From positions 1-42,652 of the forward strand of contig CAZWLQ010000002.1 in assembly GCA_964634615.1 (NCBI GenBank): DNA of 42,652 nt. Reading direction: 5' to 3'. Both the position numbers and the translations under genes were made by a program. Origin of the DNA: EsbW-18 sp964634615. GTDB lineage: Bacteria > Patescibacteriota > Minisyncoccia > Phycocordibacterales > EsbW-18. Every line of letters begins with the position of its first letter. The first letter of the stretch is position 1. Of the stretch, positions 6,968-14,072 are shown one piece after another. The notes under the pieces are model-generated. The model saw only the letters and a program-made list of their open reading frames with translations, was not told where the DNA came from and made no database searches.

Positions 6968-8227
6968 TTATGCGAAACGCGCGAGGAAGGATTCTGTCGA
7001 TTCAATTGATGTTTCGCCCGTTGCGCGCACCTTCACTTCAACGCCTCCTGCAGCAAGAGACTTTTCCGAGAGAACAATGCGAAGTGGCATACCAAGGAGA
7101 TCTGCGTCAGCAAATTTTTCTCCCGCACGAGCGTCTCGATCATCCCATAACACCTCGATTCCCTGCTCGTCGAGTTTTGATGCGAGCGCTTGTGCTTCGC
7201 GGTGTGCAGCGCTGTCTGCATCAGCATCGAGTGTAATCAAATGTACCTGGTACGGCGCAACTGAAGCAGGCCAGACAATGCCCTTCTCATCAGAAAGTGT
7301 TTCAACGATTGTTCCCATCAAACGAGTTGGGCCAATACCGTAACTTCCCATAACAACAGGTACGCGCTCGCCCGCTTCATTGGTGAAAAGAAGTCCAATC
7401 GCGTCAGAAAATCTTGTTCCTAATGAAAAAATATTGCCAACTTCAACCGCCTTCTTTTCAATGAGCGTGTCTTTGTTCACACCAAGATCGCTGCACACTT
7501 CATCGGTCAGCACCTCTTTGTTGATGGCGATATTCTTTGCCTCGTCAACATAAATCAAATCTTCGCCTGCGTCACACACCGTTTGAAACTCATGCGAGTA
7601 CTTCGAGAAGCTACCACCTGATGCGAACGTCATGTAGGTTTTGTCACCAAGACCCAGTCGCTCAAACACCTTTGTGTATGCGCGCTGTGCACCGAGATAA
7701 AACGCTTGATGCTGTGCTTCGTCAGCACAAAACGAATAGAGATCTTTCATCAAGAACTCTCGTCCGCGCATGATGCCGGATTTCGCACGCACTTCATTCC
7801 TGAATTTTGTTTGAATCTGATACGCAGAACATGGGAGGTCGCGGTACGATGAGATGTGGTCTTTCATCAATGTCGTCAGTGGTTCCTCGTGTGTGAAGCC
7901 CAGACCCAGCTCGCCGCCACTCGCAAGGTTCGTGGTAAACCACACATCAACCTTGTCGCTTCCCCATCGATCTGTTTTTTTCCAGGTCTCTGGATCTTGG
8001 AGTGTTGAAAGAAGGAGCTCCTGTCCGCCGATTGCATTCATTTCTTCACGGATAATCGTGTTTATCTTATCAACAACACGAAATCCGAACGGCAACAGGT
8101 CATACACGCCGGCCATCTCCTTGTGGATGTAGCCACCGCGAATCAAAAGCTGCGCATTCTTCGCTACTTCATCCGACGGTGCTTCGCGTCGTGTTTTTGT
8201 GAAAAGCTGTGATTGTCGTGTGATCAT
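6968..8227 (-). CDS. proS: Prolyl-tRNA synthetase, minimal form without editing insert
   Basis: The enzyme charges tRNA-Pro. The 419-residue product has the class II motifs: TRWGSD-type N-terminal region, motif 2 FRNEVRAKSGIMRGREF (near residue 142), motif 3 GSYGIGPTRLMG, and the conserved VGNIFSLGTRFSDAI. A C-terminal anticodon-binding domain (HLITLDADAD to about residue 415) follows. Typical bacterial ProRS is about 570 residues, with a roughly 180-residue INS deacylase between motifs 2 and 3. Here that interval is only about 130 residues and has no INS-like block, so post-transfer editing of Ala-tRNA-Pro is probably absent. The ATG overlaps the rseP stop (ATGA), indicating coupling to rseP. 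Confidence 0.95.
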   Translation of the reverse strand: MITRQSQLFTKTRREAPSDEVAKNAQLLIRGGYIHKEMAGVYDLLPFGFRVVDKINTIIREEMNAIGGQELLLSTLQDPETWKKTDRWGSDKVDVWFTTNLASGGELGLGFTHEEPLTTLMKDHISSYRDLPCSAYQIQTKFRNEVRAKSGIMRGREFLMKDLYSFCADEAQHQAFYLGAQRAYTKVFERLGLGDKTYMTFASGGSFSKYSHEFQTVCDAGEDLIYVDEAKNIAINKEVLTDEVCSDLGVNKDTLIEKKAVEVGNIFSLGTRFSDAIGLLFTNEAGERVPVVMGSYGIGPTRLMGTIVETLSDEKGIVWPASVAPYQVHLITLDADADSAAHREAQALASKLDEQGIEVLWDDRDARAGEKFADADLLGMPLRIVLSEKSLAAGGVEVKVRATGETSIESTESFLARFA

Positions 8228-9322
8228 GAGAATAATTTTACAACATCGGAGACCGTGACGATAACCATTAAGAGAAGGAGGAGCGAAAAACCAATACCGT
8301 TCGCCCAGAGCGTTATCTTTTGCGGCAGGGGGCGGCGAATAATTGCTTCAATAGCCACAAACAGTAGTCGGCCACCATCAAGCGCAGGAAATGGTACGAG
8401 GTTGATGATGGCGAGGTTGAGAGAAATTATCGCCGCAAACATAAGCAGGGTAAGGAATCCTTCTTTCGCTGCATCGCCGACCATTCCAACAATACCGACA
8501 GGACCGGAAACCTGTGAGAGGTCTGCGTCTCCCTTCACCGCAGAGAGTGCGAGGTTACCGAGTCCTTGTGCAGTTGCAGAAAGCAAACGTCCTGTAGTCT
8601 TTCCTCCTTCAAGGAACGCTTTATGGAAAGGAAGTCGAACGGTTCCAATGAGATCGAGAGAAATGCCGATTGCGCCCCGGTCAGGAACAATACCGGATTC
8701 TGGAATAACCGTCGCTATCTCAACACCCTCTTCGCCGCCCCTTCGGTCATAAGCAATATCAATCTTTTTTCCTGCCGATGCGCCGATAAAATTTTGCACA
8801 TCCTCAACAGAAAAGGCGTGGACCGCATAACTTGATGTGATACCAGAAGAGAGATCAATAATCACATCCCCCGCTTTGAGTCCCGCTGCTTCCGCAGGAG
8901 AATCAGGGCTCACCGAGAGAATTGTTACGCGAGGTGCTTCGGTCAATCCTTCGGNNNNNNNNNNGAAAACCAACCATAAATCCAATTGAGATTACCAGCC
9001 ATGCAAAAACGGTATTGAAGATGACGCCGGCAGAGAGCACCCACGCTTGTGCGAGGCGATGCTTCGATGCAAGTGAGCGATTGAAATCCGCACCTTCGTC
9101 ATCACCATTCTCGCCGTGAATTTTCACAAAGCCGCCGAATGGAATCCAGTTGATTGAGTAGGTGGTTTCGCTGCCCTCTTTCTTCCATGCGTATAGACGT
9201 GGAGGAAATCCGATACCAAATTCATCCACGCGTGCCCCGACAGACTTAGCCGCAAGAAAATGCCCGAGCTCATGCACGAGAATCAGAAGTGCAAGTAAAA
9301 CAATGAAGATGATGAATGACAT
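8224..9322 (-). CDS. rseP: Site-2 intramembrane metalloprotease (RseP/RasP family), interrupted by scaffold gap
   Basis: This zinc protease cuts transmembrane substrates within the bilayer. The N-terminal part (from ATG 9322) starts MSFIIFIVLLALLILVHELGHFLAAK and contains the catalytic HELGH (about residues 17-21). A membrane segment VLSAGVIFNTVFAWLVI follows. The C-terminal part has a PDZ domain (VSPDSPAEAAGLKAGDVI) and the second active-site motif LVPFPALDGGRLL. The two parts lie in different reading frames across the run of N at 8955-8964. Both halves are intact, so I read this as an unsized assembly gap and not as a broken gene. The stop overlaps the proS start. Confidence 0.92.
8955..8964. 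other. Scaffold gap: run of 10 N
   Basis: Ten N separate two contigs inside rseP. The rseP frames on each side differ by one position, so the true missing length is not 10. The sequence lost is probably the end of the transmembrane segment and the start of the PDZ domain. Confidence 0.97.
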
Positions 9323-9330
9323 GGTTTAGA

Positions 9331-9460
9331 AAAATCCGAAATTCAAAGTACGAAATTCGAAATAAGCCCGAAATCCAAAATAGAAAGAACCAAAATGAAG
9401 GCCTTCAAATGTTTGATAGAGAGTTTCGTTCATTATGGTTTGCTTCGTACTTCGAATTTT
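9331..9460. repeat. AT-rich intergenic repeat cluster with inverted arms
   Basis: Between rseP and frr the plus strand carries repeated CGAAATTC/CGAAATCC-type units at 9336-9376. A related copy in opposite orientation lies at 9443-9460: its reverse complement, AAAATTCGAAGTACGAA, resembles 9331-9354 with a short insertion. The outer arms could pair into a long imperfect hairpin. This is the only AT-rich low-complexity gap in the window. It could act as the frr 3' end, or be a dispersed repeat family member. Confidence 0.5.
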
Positions 9461-9465
9461 ATATC

Positions 9466-10017
9466 TTATCCTCTAATATCCTCTTCCTTCTTCTTTGCGG
9501 TCGCTTCGAGTTTCTCGTTCGCATCTTTAACCATCGCTTCCATGTTTTCTTTTGCCTTGAATTTATCGTCCTCGCTCATACCACCATCTTTTTCTTGTTT
9601 TTGAATATCGGTCCACACTTCTTCGCGGAGCGCGCGAACAGAGATGCGTGCTTCTTCGAGTTTCTTACCGACAACTTTCGCGTACTTCTCACGAGTCTCA
9701 CCGGTCAATTCAGGAAATACCACACGAATACCTTTGTCGTCTCCTGAAACCGAGAATCCGAGGTTTGCTTCGCGGAGCGCACGGTCAATCGATGAGAGTG
9801 TGTCGGCTGACCACGGCACGATACGAATCGTTCGAGCATCCTCGACCGACATATTGGCAAGCTGATTGATTGGCATCATCGAGCCGTATGATTCAGCACG
9901 AATACCATCAAGAAGCGCGATTGATGCGCGTCCGGTTGTCACCGCAGAAAGCTCCTTTGCGAGCCACTCTGATACCCCGGCTAGTTTTTCTTTAAATGAA
10001 TTGAATTGATAGGCCAT
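9466..10017 (-). CDS. frr: Ribosome recycling factor
   Basis: With EF-G, RRF splits the post-termination ribosome. The 183-residue product is standard length and shows the family blocks: LAVTTGRAS-type helix (ELSAVTTGRASIALLDGI, residues 23-40), the hinge with YGSMMPINQLANMSVED, IRIVPWSADTLSSIDRAL, and the C-terminal helices KKLEEARISVRALREEVW. It is a tRNA-shaped two-domain protein in the cytosol. A TATGAT hexamer ends 6 nt before the ATG and no Shine-Dalgarno is seen, so the message is probably leaderless. Orphan cassette A terminates just upstream. Confidence 0.97.
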   Translation of the reverse strand: MAYQFNSFKEKLAGVSEWLAKELSAVTTGRASIALLDGIRAESYGSMMPINQLANMSVEDARTIRIVPWSADTLSSIDRALREANLGFSVSGDDKGIRVVFPELTGETREKYAKVVGKKLEEARISVRALREEVWTDIQKQEKDGGMSEDDKFKAKENMEAMVKDANEKLEATAKKKEEDIRG

Positions 10018-10065
10018 AACGGCATCATATCATGAAAACGTAGCCCCTGGCATCACAGAAACGAT

Positions 10066-10099
10066 CAAACCCCGCGTGTCATGTAAAGACCACGCAGGG
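10066..10099 (-). terminator. Terminator hairpin after orphan cassette A
   Basis: On the minus strand CCCtGCGTG, a 12-nt loop and CACGCgGGG are followed by TTTgatcgTTT. The stem is strong but the T-run is broken. It lies about 20 nt past the stop of the gene at 10120-10572. Confidence 0.6.
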
Positions 10100-10119
10100 T
10101 GTAAAGAGCGAGTGAACGG

Positions 10120-10572
10120 TCAGGTGCGACGTCGCGCCAACCATCGCCAGTTCTGGGATCGTGTTTTCCGAGCCAATCCAAACTGTCGCTGACCGAGCTT
10201 GGTGATGATTGGGAAGTAGGCTTCGTGAGAAAAGATCCACGAAGCATCTGGGATCCCGACAGGCCCATTCACATCAACCGTAAAGGTTTCGTAGAACACC
10301 TGAGCCCACACTCCCTCGACCGCTTCCAGATTTCGACTCGAAAGGCTCTCCAGCACTTCGCTGGTACCGTAGCAGAGACCCAACTGCACGAGAGAGAAAA
10401 CCTGGGTCGTACCGACTGGAACCGCCACTCCTCTAAACACACAACTTGCGGGACTGGATCCGAAGAAGTTGCCGGCCATTTCGAGCCCATCAATAGGTCT
10501 CGTCATGGTGAGTTCAAATGGCTCGAGGTTCTTTGGGTACGGCCGACGCACCAACTGCTGTGTCTGGGACAT
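10120..10572 (-). CDS. Unrecognised 150-residue protein (orphan cassette A)
   Basis: I do not recognise this protein. It has 150 residues, no clear membrane segment and a basic C-terminus (RKTRSQNWRWLARRRT). The centre is rich in aromatics and valine (VFSLVQLGLCYG, VWAQVFYETFTVDV), suggesting a compact beta-rich fold. The ATG at 10572 was chosen over the longer frame to 10629 because AGGAG lies 7 nt upstream of it, a spacing that conserved neighbours lack. A weak promoter (TAGACT, 16 bp, TATTGT) can be seen about 90 nt upstream. The gene stands alone between frr and the alkyltransferase, with its own terminator. It belongs to the group of single-gene units A-G. Confidence 0.7.
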   Translation of the reverse strand: MSQTQQLVRRPYPKNLEPFELTMTRPIDGLEMAGNFFGSSPASCVFRGVAVPVGTTQVFSLVQLGLCYGTSEVLESLSSRNLEAVEGVWAQVFYETFTVDVNGPVGIPDASWIFSHEAYFPIITKLGQRQFGLARKTRSQNWRWLARRRT

Positions 10573-10661
10573 CCCGATCTCCTCTCTCGGCGCACGAGTA
10601 GTCGCACGGCCGTTCAGTTCTGAAGGCACAATACTCCTTCATATAAAAAAGTCTATGCCTT

Positions 10662-10946
10662 TTATTGCAGCGCTCCCTCTCTCTTCAAAATCGCGCGCTT
10701 CTTTGCAACACCGCCAAACGCATACCCGCCCATACCACCGTCAGAACGAATCACACGATGACATGGCACGCGTTTGTCGCGATTCTTGCTCATGATGGTG
10801 CCGATAGCTCGGGCTGCACCTGGCTTCCCTGCTTTCTTTGCAACACCCGCGTAGGTCATCATCATGCCCTTCGGAATCTTCGCGACAATCGCATACACCT
10901 TCTGTGCGAAGGGTGTTTGTGTGCCATTAAAAGAGTTTGCCTTCAT
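10662..10946 (-). CDS. O6-methylguanine-DNA methyltransferase, catalytic domain only
   Basis: This protein would repair O6-alkylguanine by transferring the alkyl group to its own cysteine. The 94-residue product is a stand-alone C-terminal MGMT/Ogt domain. It has the helix-turn-helix with TYAGVAKKAGKPGAARAIG (residues 31-49, with the arginine finger at R46) and the active-site PCHRV (Cys62). The substrate-loop pattern GGMGGYAFGGVAKKRAIL is also present. The N-terminal domain of Ada and Ogt is missing. The cysteine is present, so this is a likely active transferase and not an alkyltransferase-like (ATL) protein, where Trp replaces Cys. The start overlaps the end of the nuclease gene upstream by 20 nt, so the two are translationally coupled. 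Confidence 0.9.
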   Translation of the reverse strand: MKANSFNGTQTPFAQKVYAIVAKIPKGMMMTYAGVAKKAGKPGAARAIGTIMSKNRDKRVPCHRVIRSDGGMGGYAFGGVAKKRAILKREGALQ

Positions 10947-11718
10947 CGGTTGATTTTTTCTTTTCTTCTAAGACCATCGCACGAAATGCTTTTCCTGCGT
11001 TGTCGCGATACGGACAAAATTCGCACCGCTCACCAATTTCAGGAATCGTCTCGCCCATCAGGCATTCCTTCGCACGCATCAGTGTTGGTTCAATCCAATC
11101 GCCGTTGCCGGTGTATGGAATCACATGCACATCAAAATCAAGGCGCGCATCGAACGCTTCTCGGTCTTTCTTACCATTGACGTAGACGAAATACCCCGTG
11201 TCCGAAACATTGAAACCGTTTTGTCGAAGAAGCCACTGATAGATTTCCATTTGTCGTTTGTATCCCTGTTGCCAGATACCGTCGAGGTTTGGGTCTTCCG
11301 CCTTGCTGGTCGCTTTGTAGTCAACAACATGCAGTTCGCCTGCTGGATTCACCCACACATCGTCAACCGCTCCAGTGATTAAAAAATTTGCTGGCTCAAA
11401 GACCGCTTGAACACCCTTAAAGTTCTCGCGCCACACATCAAGCTCGGGATGATCGAACGGAATTGCATCAATACCATAGCGTTCCATCATCGGATGTGGC
11501 TCACCTTTCGCGCGGTGGGTATCAAATTCTTTCTTAAGGAGGTGGTCAACGGCCACGTTCAACGTGAAGCCTGGCATCGATGGGCGCGAGACGCCGAGAC
11601 GACGGTCAAGATAAAAACAACGTGGGCACTCGACAAACATATCAATCTTGCTGCGCGAAAGCTTGAATGGATCGTTTGAGTTTGGATCAAAATTTTTGAG
11701 GTAGCGTGTGTATGCCAT
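10927..11718 (-). CDS. RecB-like PD-(D/E)XK nuclease
   Basis: The 263-residue protein looks like a stand-alone RecB/Cas4-type nuclease domain. LSRSKIDMFVECPRCFYLDRR (about residues 17-37) is the usual entry motif. AVDDVWV and LHVVDYKATS (about residues 135-155) give the D...D-x-K active site. CEFCPYR near residue 240 pairs with the N-terminal CPRC as possible 4Fe-4S ligands. Open frame continues to 12150, but it crosses a terminator and another gene, so I start at ATG 11718. A TACAAT hexamer lies 7 nt before that ATG, with no Shine-Dalgarno. The overlap with the alkyltransferase suggests a repair pair. No CRISPR array or cas genes are nearby. Confidence 0.85.
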   Translation of the reverse strand: MAYTRYLKNFDPNSNDPFKLSRSKIDMFVECPRCFYLDRRLGVSRPSMPGFTLNVAVDHLLKKEFDTHRAKGEPHPMMERYGIDAIPFDHPELDVWRENFKGVQAVFEPANFLITGAVDDVWVNPAGELHVVDYKATSKAEDPNLDGIWQQGYKRQMEIYQWLLRQNGFNVSDTGYFVYVNGKKDREAFDARLDFDVHVIPYTGNGDWIEPTLMRAKECLMGETIPEIGERCEFCPYRDNAGKAFRAMVLEEKKKSTDEGKLF

Positions 11719-11735
11719 CGAAGCGATTGTATCAT

Positions 11736-11778
11736 GAAAAAAGATCAGGCCGGCGCACATCGAGTGTGCGTCCGGCCT
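11736..11778 (-). terminator. Strong terminator after orphan cassette B
   Basis: On the minus strand GGCCGGaCGCACA, loop ctcga, TGTGCGcCGGCC is followed by tgatcTTTTTT. The next promoter's -10 and the nuclease start codon follow immediately, so terminator and promoter are packed into about 40 bp. Confidence 0.92.
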
Positions 11779-11807
11779 TGTAGCGATCTGCGTCGCCATG
11801 CCTCCTA

Positions 11808-12104
11808 CTAGGAGGCCTTCGAGAGGCCCCGCGAGCGGAGGATGTAGGTCCGACCCTTGTCCGTCAGGGTCACGATGCTGTCGTCGGGATAGTCCCGCTC
11901 CGTACTGCCGTCGGAGTCCTTTTCGTTGATGTGTCCCTCCGGCGCCTTCAGACCGACGAATCCTCCTACCCAGAGGGAGGTGATGTCGGCGGCATTGAAG
12001 CCGCATCCCTTCAGGATCTTGATCGAGAGTGGACTCTGACCCTGCTCCTCCATCACAAACAGGATCCCGAGAATTGCGGCTTGACCTGCTCCATTTCCGC
12101 TCAT
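11808..12104 (-). CDS. Unrecognised 98-residue protein, possible winged-helix fold (orphan cassette B)
   Basis: No family is recognised. The N-terminal half reads as helices (AILGILFVMEEQG, LSIKILKGCGFNAADITSLWVGG). The end has VTLTDKGRTYILRSRG, a pattern common in the wing of winged-helix proteins, so a small DNA-binding protein is possible. This is inference from pattern only. The start at 12104 is supported by GGAGG 7 nt upstream. It has a near-consensus promoter, a leader hairpin and a strong terminator, and so forms a complete one-gene unit. Codon third positions are strongly GC-biased (runs of ...C and ...G codons such as GCC GAC ATC ACC TCC CTC), unlike the flanking nuclease and MgtC genes, which hints at transfer. 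Confidence 0.75.
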   Translation of the reverse strand: MSGNGAGQAAILGILFVMEEQGQSPLSIKILKGCGFNAADITSLWVGGFVGLKAPEGHINEKDSDGSTERDYPDDSIVTLTDKGRTYILRSRGLSKAS

Positions 12105-12140
12105 CGGATTTCCTCCGAGTTGTTGAATTGCTTGAAGAAC

Positions 12141-12160
12141 TAGCTGCCACGCGACAGCTA
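12141..12160 (-). promoter_or_regulatory. Leader hairpin of orphan cassette B
   Basis: TAGCTG (12141-12146) and CAGCTA (12155-12160) form a perfect 6-bp stem, with a possible further pair inside. It sits in the leader between the -10 (12172-12177) and the Shine-Dalgarno (about 12112-12116). It may stabilise the leader; no ligand or partner can be named. Confidence 0.5.
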
Positions 12161-12171
12161 CCTGGGTTTAC

Positions 12172-12199
12172 ATTATATTTGAAAAAACCAAAAAGTCAA
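12172..12199 (-). promoter_or_regulatory. Near-consensus promoter of orphan cassette B
   Basis: TTGACT (12194-12199), a 16-bp T-rich spacer and TATAAT (12172-12177) lie on the minus strand. The leader to the ATG at 12104 would be about 60 nt. It is one of the two best sigma70-type promoters in the window. Confidence 0.85.
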
Positions 12200-12205
12200 G
12201 AGTGT

Positions 12206-12676
12206 CTATATCTTTTCTTCATTTTTGACAGGAAGGGTTGTGGTTAAGCTCTTTTCTACGTACCAAAAGATAGTCAGTGTGAGAAGTGTGAGAAAGGTTG
12301 TGAAGAATGCGATGGTGTAGAGTCCGAATCCCGCAGCGATACCAATGCCTGATGCAATCCAAAGACCCGCCGCAGTCGTCAATCCGACGATTGTTTGGTC
12401 GCGAAGGATGATTACACCCGCACACAAGAAGCCAATGCCGGTGATGATACCTGCGGTGACTCGCATAATGTCTGCTCCCGTCACCATCATTTGTGTATCG
12501 CCCACTAGTTGCGCAATGACGATAAAAAGCGCGGAGCCCATGGAGACCAGTCCGTACGTTCGCAATCCCGCGGTCTTATGCGCAAGTGTTCGTTCAACGC
12601 CCAAGAGCATGCCGAGGAGAAGCGCAATGAGTACGTTAAGCGCGTAAGCAGCAATCTGTGGGTCAAGTGCATCCAT
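12206..12676 (-). CDS. MgtC/SapB-family membrane protein
   Basis: The 156-residue protein has four or five membrane segments and the MgtC signature. ALNVLIALLLGMLLGVERTLAHKTAGLRTYGLVSMGSAL is the typical first block, followed by RVTAGIITGIGFLCAGVII and LTTAAGLWIASGIGIAAGFG. MgtC proteins sit in the inner membrane. In pathogens they modulate the F-type ATPase and survival at low Mg2+, but the role in this lineage is unknown. The C-terminal soluble domain of long MgtC is absent, as in many YhiD/SapB-type members. TAAACT lies 6 nt before the ATG. The upstream gene on the same strand ends 9 nt away. Confidence 0.9.
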   Translation of the reverse strand: MDALDPQIAAYALNVLIALLLGMLLGVERTLAHKTAGLRTYGLVSMGSALFIVIAQLVGDTQMMVTGADIMRVTAGIITGIGFLCAGVIILRDQTIVGLTTAAGLWIASGIGIAAGFGLYTIAFFTTFLTLLTLTIFWYVEKSLTTTLPVKNEEKI

Positions 12677-12685
12677 AGAGACAGT

Positions 12686-13216
12686 TTAGTATGTTGTGAA
12701 TGTTTGTAAAATAAGTAATCCGTTTTTGGTGATTGGAACATCGTCTGCGAGATCAAATATTTTGTCGCCGTCATCAAGCAAGAGGTACGCGTGGTACTGC
12801 GCACCCGGCATTGTTCCACGAAGAAGTGGTATCGTGCCGCCCTGCGTGCCTTCATCAAACCATGCGGCACCGAGAATATTTCCTCCTTCACCGTTTTTTT
12901 CTTCGCGCACCGCAACCCATCCTGGATGCGAGAGCGCTACCGCAGCGACAGCGACCGCACTCCCCGCTTTTTGATCGAGAACACTGATGGTTTCGCCAAC
13001 ACCTTCATACACGTGAATGCCGCGCTCGATTGTCCCTGTTGCGGTTGTCGTCCCCGACATAATCTCGCCCTCGACCGATAGTGGTTCGAGTGTTTTTTCT
13101 GCACGATCACGAAGTGTAAATCTTCCTGCGATGAATCCGACGCCAAGACAGAGAATCGACGCGATGACGGTGATTTTGTGTGTTTTGAAAAAATGAGTTT
13201 GCGCTTCCTGTGGCAT
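12686..13216 (-). CDS. Membrane-anchored protein with DUF7282-like domain
   Basis: The 176-residue protein has an N-terminal signal anchor (ITVIASILCLGVGFIAGRF, about residues 15-33), then an extracellular domain. Key blocks are LSHPGWVAVREE, GNILGAAWFDEGT, IPLLRGTMPGAQYHAYLLLDDGD and FDLADDVPI. This pattern (beta sandwich, 'GWVxI', 'LxxGxxYxAxLHxDDGD') matches what I know as DUF7282, found in archaea and CPR surface proteins; no enzymatic role is established. It forms a minus-strand run with the ATP-cone nuclease upstream (9 nt gap) and mgtC downstream (9 nt gap). Confidence 0.7.
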   Translation of the reverse strand: MPQEAQTHFFKTHKITVIASILCLGVGFIAGRFTLRDRAEKTLEPLSVEGEIMSGTTTATGTIERGIHVYEGVGETISVLDQKAGSAVAVAAVALSHPGWVAVREEKNGEGGNILGAAWFDEGTQGGTIPLLRGTMPGAQYHAYLLLDDGDKIFDLADDVPITKNGLLILQTFTTY

Positions 13217-13225
13217 ACGATGTTC

Positions 13226-14065
13226 TTACAGAGCCGGTGGCATGCAGAGCCGATGCGCCTCTTCAAGGATAGTATCAACCTTTTGACCGGTCACACCGAT
13301 TGTCTCGAGAAGGTTTGGGTTCTCGGTGATGTTTCGACAGAGTACCAATCCTTGCGCATACAATGCATCTTTTTCTTTCTTTGAAAGCGTCGTCAACGAC
13401 GAGAGCGGATGGAGCCCGGTTTGCTCAATCAAGTCCTGCACGTTGCCCTTTTTAGGGTATCCCCACCCGATCATGGTGATACCAACGCATTCACCATATT
13501 TGATTGCTGCATCGGTGAATTTAGTGTTCGTGATAAGCCACGATTCGCACACGCCGTTTTTAGGACACAATCCATCGAAATCCGCCGCCTGTACATCAAG
13601 AAACCGCGCGTGTATGTAGAGCGCGACTTTCACATCGGTTTTGAATCCTTGGTTATTGTGGAACTTTGCTTCGCCGAGAATTAATTTCTGGTTGTTTCGT
13701 GCGAGAACATCGATTTCGTGCTCAACACACTTTCCCTGAAGCATTCTACCCACCTCAACCTGATATCCCTTCAATCGAAAGACCTCACCAAGAATTTTTT
13801 CGAATGGGTAACCGGATGGCCCAAGCTCAAGAATCGCACGGCGGAGCGAATAACGGGCAACAACGGGGTGGTCGGTGTGCTTCCGAAGCAATCGGCGAGC
13901 ATGTTTGTAGATGCTTGACGTGGTCACTCCTGGCGAAAGTCCCTGCTCGATCTGGCGAACAATATCGTTTGCAATTGACTCAGTTGCGCCCGCATTAAAG
14001 AGCGAGTGCTTGAGCTTTGCTTCATCAAATTCTTCTATGGTTCCGTCGAGTTTTGTAACGAGCAT
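13226..14065 (-). CDS. ATP-cone domain fused to Mrr-like PD-(D/E)XK endonuclease
   Basis: Three regions can be seen in 279 residues. Residues 1-90 are an ATP-cone (VTKLDGTIEEFDEAKLKHSL...IYKHARRLL...VVARYSLRRAI), the nucleotide-sensing module of class I and III ribonucleotide reductases and NrdR. Residues 95-215 are an Mrr-type nuclease: LKGYQVEVGRMLQGKCVEHEIDVLA gives the conserved E/D, and LILGEAKFHNN gives E-x-K. The last 50 residues contain NPNLLETIGVTGQKVDTIL, resembling a helix-hairpin-helix. The combination suggests a nuclease gated by nucleotide level. ATG 14065 is used because the ATP-cone starts there; upstream frame overlaps the next gene. The target is unknown and no methylase accompanies it. 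Confidence 0.82.
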   Translation of the reverse strand: MLVTKLDGTIEEFDEAKLKHSLFNAGATESIANDIVRQIEQGLSPGVTTSSIYKHARRLLRKHTDHPVVARYSLRRAILELGPSGYPFEKILGEVFRLKGYQVEVGRMLQGKCVEHEIDVLARNNQKLILGEAKFHNNQGFKTDVKVALYIHARFLDVQAADFDGLCPKNGVCESWLITNTKFTDAAIKYGECVGITMIGWGYPKKGNVQDLIEQTGLHPLSSLTTLSKKEKDALYAQGLVLCRNITENPNLLETIGVTGQKVDTILEEAHRLCMPPAL

Positions 14066-14072
14066 GTGGTGA

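Noticed and set aside
8224..9322. rseP as a pseudogene with a frameshift
   Set aside because: The frame change coincides exactly with the run of N; both halves keep all motifs.
10927..11718. Cas4 identity for the nuclease
   Set aside because: The PD-(D/E)XK core and cysteines are similar, but the C-terminal CxxC lacks the further cysteine spacing, and no cas genes or repeats are present.
11719..12150. Upstream extension of the RecB-like nuclease to a 407-residue frame
   Set aside because: It crosses a perfect terminator and the cassette B gene, and its sequence is low-complexity; the nuclease motifs begin at ATG 11718.
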